Source of the DNA: Chrysaora quinquecirrha
Taxonomy: Eukaryota > Cnidaria > Scyphozoa > Semaeostomeae > Pelagiidae
Reading direction: 5' to 3'
Length of the DNA stretch: 64,000 bases
NCBI GenBank assembly: GCA_014526335.1
Contig: JACTAT010000060.1
Coordinates: 4,639,228 to 4,703,227, forward strand
In this document: positions 1-12,767 of the stretch, one piece after another
How the letters are laid out: every line of letters begins with the position of its first letter
Numbering within the stretch: the stretch's first letter is position 1
Notes under the pieces: model-generated
The model's input: the letters and a program-made list of their open reading frames with translations, nothing else
Databases searched by the model: none
Told to the model about the DNA's origin: nothing
Made by a program: the position numbers and the translations under genes

Positions 1-65
1 GGCTGAAGGTTTATGCAATTTTATTGGAATCAATGAAAGGGTTTTACCCAACACACACGTTGCAG
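1..65 (+). CDS. RNF213: RNF213-like exon 1 of window (5' partial)
   Basis: Codons start at base 3 and read LKVYAILLESMKG, ending TLQ before a GT donor at 66-67 (GTACAG), phase 0. It joins in frame to the exon at 392. The exon is cut by the window edge and is assigned mainly because frame and phase fit. Confidence 0.6.
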
Positions 66-1252
66 GTACAGGTTGATAAAAGTTGCTTTAAACCCCATTG
101 GGAGGACAGGATTGAAAGCCTTTATTAAGAAGCTCTTTGAATATCAGGCTGAAATTGTTCTATTTCTTGGGTAGAAAACATATAATTTCAGGCTGTAGGC
201 TCCTAACAAATGAAGGTCCGTATTTGCGGGTTTTTACTGCAAGATTGTGATATGATGTTTCTGTCATATGTCTTTGAGAAGGTTTTAGGCGTTTTGGCAA
301 ATATATTTACTTGCTTAGGCCATGACCAAACCATCAAACATTGTTGGTTAAACATTTGAGATTTGTTTTTCACTTTTATTTCTCTTTGAAGGTAACTACA
401 TTCTCTCGGTTGCTGTCACCCCATGATCAGTCACAATTATCTGAATGTTTGAATGGCATTTGCAACATTAATTGCATTTCTCTCAGTCAGTTCCAAACTG
501 AGCAACAGTTCTCTGAAGAAATTAGGTATGTTAATGTATAGATTCTTTTATTTGTTACTGTAGAATAAGATGCGAGGCCATGTATATATTCATTATACGT
601 ATCATGTACGCCCTTTATGACATTTACAAAAAATATACACTTTTTTTCAATAAGCAACTTGACTTTGGTTCAGCCCTCAAGAGTTGCTTAACATATCTAG
701 GATTTCAGCCGTCACAGAATGCCTGGTACCCCCTAAAACCTCTTATTTTGGCCCTTTTCTGGCTTCTCAATGTAACTGACAAGTTTGCAAGGATGTACAG
801 TATAAAGAAAGCTATTTCACCTGAAATTTTAGTGCAATCTCAGCTCTGGTTGCTTATTGAACAGTTGCTTATTAAAAAAAAGAGTGTATGTGGCGCTGAA
901 GACGGCAACATATCTAAAACACACAAAAATAGCAAATAGGAGGACAGCCTTGGGCTGTATGACTTGGAGAATTCTTCAGCGATCTCATTGAGCATTATAG
1001 CTAAGTTGAAACGTCATTGGCTCCCTGGTCGTTCAATCTCCTTGTGTACGAGAAATTTATTTCAATATGTGTCGCTTTTTTATGAATCCTATTCATTTGT
1101 ATAGAAATGTTTTGTTTTTTTTTTTAAGTTTGTATACATCATTCAGTTGTGTTACAATATCTTAGTTAAATAGTGCATAACATGAGGAGTTTTATACAAA
1201 GATTGAGACAAATTAAAGTCTTTTGGTTATGCTTCATTCATTAGTTGTATAT

Positions 1253-1287
<35 letters not shown>

Positions 1288-4200
1288 TCTATTCAATGCT
1301 TATTTATTTGTTTATTTTTTGTCTATTTGTTTTTTTATTTCTATGCTCATATGTTTATTTTTTTATTCATTCATTTATTTATTTATATGTATAGGTACAA
1401 AAGAATTTACGAGCAATTTATACACAACTGCACTCTACTTTTATATATTAGTATAATTTTATTTCTTCCTTACTTACTTTTTTATTAATAATACTAATTT
1501 CCAAATTGTTATTCTTTTATTCCCCTGTATGCATTAGATGTTGTTGTGAATGAGTTCAAAACCAACTACCTTATTGCCTTGTTTTTAAATTTGTATTGCA
1601 CTTGCTATGTACCATGATTCAACTAGAACACTACTTTCTAGGAATTTTCATGCAGCAGGTGAAAGAACTAAGACCCTGGCGAAATGTTCTAACATTGTTG
1701 GTACAACGTTTTAAATTTGCATTACAGCTAATGTTTGACCGCTTATCCACGTCAAAAAGCATTACTTGATAAGCAAAAGTAAAAATGTGTGGCAAAAAGT
1801 TCAAAAACGTTTTTGCTAGATGCAAATTAAAATTGTTGGACGAGCAATGTTTTTGGACGTTGCCAAACGGTCAAAAATTTTTGTTGACAAGCAAATGTCA
1901 AATGTTTGACAAAAAATGTTGTGAGAATTTGACTAGGGCCTAATGCCTAATAATTTTATCTTTATCTCTCAGACAATACATGAATGTTGATGAAACACAG
2001 AATGCAATGCTTATTGTTCAATGTGACCGTGGTGATGAAAAAGCAAACTTGATAGCATGTGCCAGGCATCTTTGCGAAGAAGAGCGAAAATTTCATGCTA
2101 ATGACAAGCTCTCATCTTTGCATATAATTTTCATTGTTAATTTGATGAGGGTTGCTGGTGGATGCAAGTACCTTGGTAGCTTCCATGGTGTTAATTGGCT
2201 GTCCGCTCACATCGACGAGCTCCGTCCACCTAGTGACGATTTACCATCATTGGTAAAGTTTGCCGATTGTGAAATGAGCCAGTTGTTCAGAAGCACAACT
2301 GAAAAAGAGAACGAAGTGCTACTTGAAGTGGATGAGGAAGACAAAAGCATAGAAGTCGAAGATGAGAAGAAGTTGCCAAGCACAACCCCTGGAAGTCTTT
2401 TTTCTGAAGACGCAGCCATTTTGACCGATGGGGATCTTCACGTGGAAGAATTAGAGAAGAAGACGATACAAAGTGATGAAAATGTGGAGAGGAAACACGA
2501 AGAACGCCCCAGTCTTTCACTTCAGCTTGGCTTGTTGCGCAGATGCGTACAAGAATCGGTTGCCGAGGCAGTTAAACAATCGAATGGAAGAGATGCTGAA
2601 CGCACAACCAAAAGGATTCACCTTCTTCTGGACCTCTTATCTCCTGATAGATCGTTTGAAGGTATCAAATCAGTATTCATACTTAGACCCTGGCCAAATT
2701 ATCAAACATTTTTGTACCGGCATTTCAGATTTGCTGCATAAGCAATGTATTATCGTTTGGCAACGTCACAAAACACTATTTGACAAGCAAATATAAACTA
2801 AATTTGTTGTGCAGTGTTTTTAAAAAATTCAAAAACATTTTTTTACTTCACAAAAGCAAACATGTTTTACAACCAATGTTTTGCAACATGCGATATGCTT
2901 CATACAAAAATGTTTGACAACCAATGTTTTGAGGCATGTCCTAACTGTCAAACATTTTGCTTCACAAACAAACTTCAAATGTTTGACAACTAGTATAATC
3001 TTTTGGCCAGAGTCTTGATTGTTTTTTTTTTCAGGATATTTTTAAGGGATTTTTATGGATATTGTGGAGGGATCCTCTGAAAACATCGTGAGGCAGAAGT
3101 TTTATGGCGCTCTTGCCGTTGCTGGGAAATCGTTTAAGCGTGGTTTTGGGCATTTCGCGACAAATGTAAAGAGTATAATTCCGAAACGTCTAATCATCAA
3201 TAACTCTAGCTTCCATCAACACCAGCTGACTTTGCATTTCTATCGAACATTCCCGGATAACTAGTTGAAATTCAAAAATTTCTATTACAAAATAAACCCC
3301 TTCCTCTTCTAAATGCACCCCTTCAATAATCACGGTTTAACAATTCAATTGAATTTCTCGTTTTAGAGAAAAGTTTTGCGCGTATCTTTGCTGACACATT
3401 GTTGAACTTGGTACATAAAGTACTGAAGCAAAAAGAGCAGCAACTGATTGACTCGAATAAGCAGTGGTTTCAAGACGAGGCTATCAGTGGCAATAACATT
3501 CAAGAATGTGGAACGTTTCGCAGGGCATTGTCTTACCGTATCGAAAAAGAGGTTGTACCGATATTTGCTCGCATCATCGCTATGATTGACACAAATTGGA
3601 ATTTGGATCTTATTGCCGAAGATATTGATTGGAAGCGGGAGACATGGCTGAGACTGTTTAGCTGTAGTGATATTGTCAGATTGAATTATGATGATATTTC
3701 TTCAGTAACAAACTCCAGTTTACCAAAACAAAGTCGCAGATATTCAGCCTTTAACTGCTGGTTTCCATTTTCCAATGTAGTCTCTAATAAAGTCTCTTCA
3801 ATTGTATACGCTCATCAAAAAGATGGTAAGTTGGTCTTGAAATATTTTTTCAATTCCGTCATCATCCTTCTGAGTAGGTGACCAATACGAGTGGACGTTT
3901 GTACAACATTTCTCAGTCACCAGCCACTACTGTATCGATATTTAAAAGCAAGAGAGAGTTTTTCACTAGAACGATCCGCCAGGTTTCTCGCAACGCAAGA
4001 AGACAAGGGAAAAATACGAAGACAAGTTCTCGTGCAAGGCTGATCAATTTTAAATACCAACAACACCAAAACAATCTAATGTTCAAGGCATCATTAAATG
4101 TAATTTATTACCGGTTAATATCAACCTCGTCCCCAGGCCCCAAATCGAATTTCCTCCAATCTCAACCGTCAAATCGATTTTGACCCTGATACCGGCCACA

Positions 4201-7200
4201 AAATCTGCCCAAATACTGGCAATTTTGGCCTAGGCATCAAAACAAGATGTAGATTCCGAAAGCAGATGTTCTTAGAAAGGAAATGCAAAGAATTTCATTG
4301 ATAACTGTAAGGCAAGATACAATATCTCATGTAGCATCATTTTCTTGTTTTCATAGATGTTTTTTACATAGTTTTCGGCCTATTTTGGTGTGAAATTTTG
4401 AAGAAACTGTGACGTCACTTAAAATTTCTATTGTTTGAACAGCCAATCAAATTGCGAATAGACAAGACCGATACCAGGGTCAAATATGGACAGCGGAGTT
4501 TCACGTAGAGGCCTATTCACCCTGGGGACGAGATTGGGTTAATATGTGACAGGGACTTGTTTGTATTGTTATCCCCTGTGCATCGCGTAATATAGATAGC
4601 AAAGCTCTTGCTGGTGTCTCGTGATTGGTTGAAGCTATTTCATGCAAAGTTATTCCTTATACTTATACAGCAGTGTTGCTATAGTGAGGCAGATTAACCA
4701 GTTCGTTTAAATTTCGCTGCTATAAAATCTTGTCGCGTAGTCTGTTCAGTCTCCTCAAATTAGGTAAAACAGTAACAAGTCTAGTATAAAATTTACTATA
4801 CTTGAAGAAGTTAAACATCCATGACACCTTGTTGGTTTGTTCATTTTATAGATTCTCAGTCAGCAGAAGATGTCATCCGTTTAACGTTAAAGCAGACATA
4901 CTCAGGTCAATGTCTATTATCTGTTTCACCTAGTGCTCTGAAAGCATATTTGAGAGATCTTATTTTCATGGAGTTCGACGTTAATGATGTTCAACACGAG
5001 GTAAATTTATTTATGATGGTTGTTATGGTTATATATGGTTTATTTGTTGAAACTCAACTTGCTACGCCAACACAAGCTGGTTTCAAAGGTTGAGATGTAA
5101 CAAAGGGGCATTGTTGCTCAAGTTTAATAGATAAGGAGAATGAATGGCCTCTTCTAATTTGCGTGCTTCTTACCAAGCTTGCTGGAGATTTGCTGCTCTT
5201 TCTTAGTTGTTTTAGGGGTCCATCCAGCTGTCAACGTTCACCCCAGCTATACTGATCAGTCCTATCGTAATGACATTCATACTGCAGTTACGGTAGAGAT
5301 GACAATTCCTTAAAAATGTAACCTGCATTCATATTTTCAAAATACTGCTTTCGTTTCACTATAGTCGCTGAAGCCTTAACACCAGAAACATGCAGCTATT
5401 ATCTCTTAACAGGGTCGTGTTTTCAAGTTTCGTGCCTGTATACAACTAGGATTCGGATAATATTTTTCTGTTTGTTGGTTTCAACTTGGAGAATGTTTTT
5501 GGCGCTTTCGGTTTCGGTTCTTTTAAGAATCTTGAGCTTTTGGTAGGGGTATTGTAGTCAGGAAAAGTCTCCACACGACAAAAATATCTCTCGGGTGTAA
5601 GGTTGCACAAGAGGTTTCCTTGATGTTGAGACCCCATTTACACTGGAACGTTCCCGAAGCGACCCTGACCAAGACTGGTACGGATAGGCCTTCCGTTTAC
5701 ACGGGACGACATGATCCGTTCCCGCCTGGGAACGTTATCCGTACCAGTTTGTGAACGCTTTCAAATCGTTCCAGGACGGGAAAGTTCCCGTTCTGATGTC
5801 GTGTAAACACTCTGGATCGGATCCAAATGGGAACGGCTTGCAAAAGAGGCCAGTAAATGTTTGATCTGAGGCAATTTCAATAGGATTGACCATGTTCCAA
5901 TGATCAGGCGCCAAAACGATTTGATAACTAAACCAAAAGCCGCGCGGAAGGGGCAAGAAATATATTTATGAGAACGGTCTCGTGTAAACGGAAGCCGACT
6001 TGGATCCGTTCCCGTATAAACACCCTTATAAACGGGATCGGATCCATTTTGGTCCGTGTAGACGTAGTCTAAATTTAAATTAGCTGCGCTGCAAAGCAAA
6101 AATACGTGATCACAAGCGTAGTCTGCATGACTTAATTTATATATAATGTATATCCTAACAAGCTCTTACCCTCTACACAGATCATTTTATCATTGTTTAT
6201 ACACTTAAACCCTTTCAGCTAATAAATATAGTTTCTAATATTATGAATTTGGGATAAATTTAAGTGATTGATGAATAAGTAGAGGATTTAAAATTCATAT
6301 CAACATAATGCACTGCTCTACCAAGGATTCGTGTTTGGGGAATATTGGTTCAAAAGATGTCGTCTGAACTTGATTGAAGGTCTCGGTTAATTTCACACGT
6401 TTCGTTCCAATTTTGGCACCAGAGTAGGAAAGAAGCTTCGTTTCTCATTGGCCGATTCTAGTTTGAATCTGGGGATCTGCAAATCTCCATAACCTCTTGT
6501 TCTATATTCCGTTACTATGAGATCTTTACGGTGTCAGATTTGCAGCTTGATAAGTCCGAATATATTTACCACCACGTCTAATTATTCGAATATTAAATCC
6601 TTGATTTTTTTTTCTCTTTTCGTGTCTTCAGATTATTGCTCACTCGATTCTTCACCGTGCAAGACAAAGAAACCTTGGAAAGCAGCCTACAGCAACAGAT
6701 ATTGTCGAATACCACTTAGTAATATGTGACCCACTATTCCGCAAGAGAGTACATTGCTTTCTAACGCTCACAAATACAATGCTTGATGTCATGGCTAAGA
6801 TCAGGAACATGATAGTGGATGCAGGTGATGTTGTAAGTATTGAGTACTCTTAGCTTTTTTGGGAGGTACGCAGTGTGATTGTTGCCGTGGAATGTATTAT
6901 AGCTTCCACGTCGATGTTAGGGATGGTAAAAAGTATCGGAAATTGAGAACCTAGTTCCCATAAATTTTTCTAAGGATTGAAATAATGACGAACTCTTAGT
7001 AATATTATTAAGATTAATTTGTCAGCTAAGTAGAGAATCTTCTTACAAGTTAAAGTTTGACTAAGCTGCAAGTGAAAGATTGGAAATGCATAGCCAATGA
7101 ATAATCAGAGCAAATGAAAATTAGGAGACAAGTCATAGCTTTCAAACAAAAGGATATTAAGTCCGTTTTCTTACGTATACTATCTGCACTGCAATCGTAA

Positions 7201-10200
7201 GAACACTAGTGAAGAAGCCAAGGTCGCAAATCGCTAGGGTAGGAATGGCCAGGTCTTAGTTTACGGGAGGGTACAGAATAAAGTCGCAAATAGGGTTTTT
7301 AAAGTTTACCCATTGGAAAAATTCGCAAAAACTTTTTAAGCCATAGTCCAAGGTTCCAAGAAAGAATAAAACTTTGCCATCTTTGCGATGGTTGTTGTTT
7401 TGGTTCTATGTTGTTTTCGTGTTTGGAAGCTGTTTACTGTAATTTTAAGTCTTGTTGCTAACGGATAAGTGTTACAAATTTGACCTAGTAAATCTATAGG
7501 AGACATCGATGAGGTGGGGGAGCATTCGGCCTCAGAGTAATTGCTAAGGGATGCTTTGGTGGATTATGCACTGATCTTATTTACACCAAGTAGCCAATAA
7601 TTAAACGACTTGTGCCTGAAAAAAGCGACGATAGGCCTTACATCTGCATCTATAACCTTGGGTTTAATCTAGTTGGAGTAATGTTCAATTCTGGTTCTTT
7701 GAGAAAGGGCTTTGGAAACTCTTCGTCCCGAAACGGCTATTGTAAGGAACAATATCAAGGAAGAGCAAAACCTTTAAAGCAAAACCATAATTGATATGTT
7801 CTTTGTCTCGTAACGTGGCTAATAAAAGTCAAGTAATTATTTCCATACGTTTCTAACTGGTCTTGCTAACGTGCCATGTTCACCCATATAATCTACACCA
7901 GACATATGTGAGTTTTTTGTCCTAGGTTATGGATGCTATAGCTTTACGCCAATGCCTGTATGATCTTATACCAGAATATGACGAACTTATCGATGAACAG
8001 TCAAGATTCATTTGGTGTCGAAAAATGCATGAGATAAAACTCGGAACAAATGAGCTATTGGATCTTTTCAACACTTACCAGATGGAATTCTCGCAGAAAA
8101 ATTTGGAAATTTTCGCAGATATCAGGTGCTGTTATAAGTCAAAACTTTTGATAATATTTTGAATAATATCTTTTAGAGAAGCCCCTTGTGGCAGTTGTTC
8201 ATTAAAAGCTTTAACAGTTTTAACAGTGCAAAGTAAACAAACTGATATATCATTTGGTTTTTTAGGCTTTTGTGGACAAGACTTCAAATTATGCGAATGT
8301 TCGTTGAACATGTTTGCCCTCCTGGAATTCCGTGCTCTCCTCAAGATGTCACTGCAGCCCTGGAGTTGTACGGGGTAATGATGCCTCTCTCGTTTCTTTA
8401 ATGATAATTTTTGAAAGCTTGATGTAATTAGTTTTGAAAAAAGTCAATTCAAGGGTTTCAAGAGGCCTTGGCTGTTTAGTCCCTGACATACATTAATTAA
8501 AATTATTATCAAAAAACATTATTTTCAATTGTTATCAAAAAGTTATTAAACTGAGTACTAACTCCAGCCTTTGTTTCTAATAACATAATGCTAACCTACA
8601 CTTTTTTTAATAAGAAACCGCTCAATAAGCAACTAGGGCCGAACTGACCTTAACGTTAAGCAACTTGAGGGCTCAATTGAATTACTGTAAGTAACTAAGA
8701 AGTCAAACAACCAAGCTTATTCTCTTTCTTGTGTTAGGAAATTGTTCTTCGTTCTTATGTTTTGCATGTTGAAGTTCGTTAGCTAACGTTTTTCCACTTA
8801 CTGTCTCCCAAAAGTCATGTTGTAGGCCTAACAGATGACGATTTTGACCCGCGAAGTCAGAGGTGGTTAGTAGGTACAAAAAATGTTAAGCAACGTTTAA
8901 GCAACTTTGAGGGCTGGTCGAAAGTCAAGTTGCTTATTAAAAAAGAAAAGTGTAGCTTTTGTTGGACGTCTGATATCATTTTGTCCCAGCTTGTGCTCAC
9001 AGGCAGCAAGGCCCAAGGAGGAATGTAGCCCCACCACAGCCTCTACAGCCTGCTGAGGGCTGAAGAACAGCAAATTCAACACTTGCCTGGGTTTTGATAG
9101 AGAATTGAGTCCTAGAATCCATCACTGTGAAATGTTGACAACTTTTTTTGATTGTTAAAAATAGGCTAAGGAGTTTATTGCTTGCTGTTGGTTATAAGAT
9201 TGTCAGGTTATTTGTTTACTTAATTTTTCTACAGACAATTGAAGATATCGATGATGAGATGTCGAGTGCAAAATCTTGGCGAAAGTTGGAAGATTTCCTA
9301 AAACATGTTGCATTTGTTTCTGGTTCAGGCGAAACGTAAGATAACTTTCCTTTTTGCTTGTTGTGTAAATGTAACATTTTTTCAGTGTTCGTTTATGGTC
9401 AGGACCTCTTTTAAGGGATTGAACAGGGGTGGGGCATCAATTTTGAAAAGGAACTTGGACCTCTGTTATTCCCTCTGTCTTTTCCTCGTTTCTAATTTTT
9501 CACTTCCTGTGTTATCTGGTGCCCAGGGTAAAACTTAGCACCCAACGCTTCTTTTATATCCAATGACTTTCATTTGAATATAAAGAGATTCTTCATATTT
9601 TCTCTCTTTTAAATAGTCCAAGTGGTGGCGATTGCTTTGTTTGCTTGGAATCAATAGATGACCCAGTACAGCTACCGTGTATGCATGTTGCTTGCTATGC
9701 TTGCATTAAGAAATGGCAGGAGCAAGAGAAAGATACATGCCCTGTTTGTCTAGCAAGAATTCCTGAAGAGTTCAAAATTCACGATGACAAAGATAAAAGG
9801 TTAGCTTCGTACTTTCTTCTGGGTATCTTGAAAGTTTTATCCACACTAGAAACCTCACTATGTGCTCTGAAGGCACACACAAGGGTCGTGGAGGGGCAAT
9901 TTTACTGGGCCCTTACCCAGTTTTAAATTTGTGGAATGTAATGACCAGAATGTAGATTTTTATAGGCCCCTTTTTAGCCAGGGCCGCGGACCTTTTACCC
10001 TGTTGGACCCCCTCTAGACGGCTCTTTACCTATGAGAACCTTAATTTAATTAGACAGCAATAGAGAAAAATTTATTTCTCTTCTCATTTACAATTTTGTT
10101 TTGTTTACATTTTGAATACTTGCAGATCAAGTGACATAGTCGGTTTTGTCGCGTGTTTGTTGATTCGCTATTCATAAATGGAAACGTAGGGACTGTTGAA

Positions 10201-12729
10201 TGAACATTACCTTATTTCCCCGAATTACTCCCCTATCTCGAAAAAGCCCCTCTTTGAGATTAAACTGCCCATCAGGTTTGTCTCAGATACTGCTTTTATA
10301 GTGTATGTGCAAGCTCCTGATCGTAAGAATCAAGAGACGCCTTTCCAAAGCTTTTCCAAAGTTTAATTTTATTAAGAACGTTACTTTAATTATGAAATTT
10401 CACACAGCACAAGTGTCTCCTTTCCATTGCAGAGAAATGACGTTCGAGCTCGGAGAATTCAAACGAAGATGCATTTCTTTCTTTATGGAAGTAGTCTCAA
10501 CCTTCTGCTTCTCATCCAAACAAGAATCTCCTATTGATACAGAGGTTATCGATTTGATGATGTCATACGTCACAACCGAAAAGAAGCAAACAAAGGCATT
10601 ATCACCATTTCAGAACTATGGGGTTGATCCAACTCCTACTGTACGATCATTCCTTATCCAGCAATTACTTAAAATTAAGTAAGTAGTGCGTTTTTTCTTG
10701 CATGGAACTGTTCTAATTTTTTTCTTGGTTGTAAATTTCATTTCATACTTTTAGTATATGTGTCTTTGAAGTTACTCTTGAGTTGTCAGAACTTCATAAT
10801 TGCGATAAACAGTGGTATCATCATTGGGCAACGGGCGGGCATCATAGTATGCACAATGATTTATCAATGTTTATCGCAATTTTTAAGGTCTATGAAGTAC
10901 AAATTGTTGCTTATTGATGTGGGAATTTTTTATTCAAAGGAATGCTTCGCAAGTCAAAGAATACCTCCAAAAGTATTTGGATGACAACAGCCAAGATACA
11001 CAATATGGCATTGAGTCTCGTTTGGAACTCTGCTTGTTACTTGTACACTGCATGGAGGTTGGTCTTCAGGACACTACTTTTAACGAATGTCTGCCGTTGT
11101 GATAATTTTTTCAAATCTAACCGCATGAATATTTTTGCTCGTCATTTTCGAATTCAGCGTGCGAAACAAAGCTCATTTGCAGGCTTTCGTTGCACTACAA
11201 TCCTGGCCAAAATCGTGTGAGACAACTTGTTAGTAGCGCCCCACCCCCATATCAATGTGGGGAGGGGGGCATCCGGCTTGTATGTCTGCATGATTGTTGT
11301 CTCAATAATTTGGTCATGATTATAGATCTCACTCAAAAATAGAAATTTTGCCATACGAAACAACCATTCTTTAATATCTTTGTTTAGATTTTGAGTTTTA
11401 TTCCATTCCAGGACATAGAAATGGCAGCAATCAGTAGCAAAGGTTTTGATGCGAATATTCTAATTCCAATTCTAACTGCAAAACTTGAAAAAATGAGATC
11501 ACAGAGCCAATCTTCATTAGTCACAGACATTGCTTCCCTTCAAGCCATCGCAGAGATGCGTGCAACTCTGAATAAACTAGCTGATATTGTCTACAGTGAC
11601 TTAATTGAAAATAAATGTTCAGATAGCAAGGAAGCTGCTTTTAAAGCGAAGCTATCAAAAGCGTACAGCTTGCTCAAGGATGTCTGCATGCATTCTTCAA
11701 GTGATAATCCTAAGAACTACTTCCTTCGACAACTTTTGAGATCATATGGCAGCAATGCAATGAGGGATATCATAAAATGTCAAGAATTCGAATGGCTGTG
11801 GCCTGAAGACGCTGATGAGGTAGGCATAATCATCCAAGGGCCAAAATTTGGAATTCCTTCCAGCTGAAATAAAGTCTGCCCGAAACCAAAAACAGTTCAA
11901 AAGCCTAATAAAAACGTGGTTTCTAAATAATAAATGCGCGTGCTCATTCTGTAACAAATGATGAGTTTGATGCAATCTATGATGTTGCTCAATGTTAGTG
12001 TAAATTAGTGCACTCGTCACTACTGTAAAACTAACAGTAAATAAGGTACAATTCAATTCAATAGAAAATACTGCAAAAGCTATTTTTGCAGCTATGTAGC
12101 TAGGTTTACTACTAAGTAGACAGACAAATTTTGCAATGTTTCGGGCTTTTGTCTCTAAAAATTACCAGATATCGAAAGTTTGCTGAATACTATTTATGAT
12201 TATGACTATAACAGGCGTAAATGACAAATAAACTTTTTTTTCCAGGAAAGTAACTTAACGTTAGACTGGTATATTGTTCATGGTACAAGCTACAAGGATT
12301 TACGTGAAAAAATTGCTGAGGCGATTCTTAAAGAAAGTGTTGAAGATTTGGAGTCATTTTCCGAGGTATCTTCTAATACTTATGTATACAGAGGTATTTT
12401 TAAGTTTTCCCAGTATGCCATAGGAGAGCATTTGCTGGATCACCAAGATTGTGGTGAAAATTTCAGCGAGGATTCTTTTCAAGTAAATGGCAGAGCAAGA
12501 TCGTTGTTTCGTTTAAGCGTTTTGGAATCTGTCCACATCAACACCAAAAGGCCGGTTCTGTGTAGATTAACAGGGGCGGACTGGCAGGGATGCTAGGTTG
12601 CGATCGCAACCCGGGCCCTCTTGCTACCGGGCCCCTGATAGATAAATTACAACAAATTAACTTTCATTATCAGTACCATCCTTATCATAATCATCGTCAG
12701 ATCATCATCATCATCATCATCACCATCAC

Positions 12730-12767
<38 letters not shown>

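Noticed and set aside
1223..1456. 77-codon hydrophobic frame (YLFIYLFIYLF)
   Set aside because: It is a translation of the TTTA microsatellite.
3055..3264. Open frame after a long T tract as an extra exon
   Set aside because: In the phase set by the upstream donor it reaches a stop after two codons, and the conserved protein continues directly from 2,661 to 3,367.
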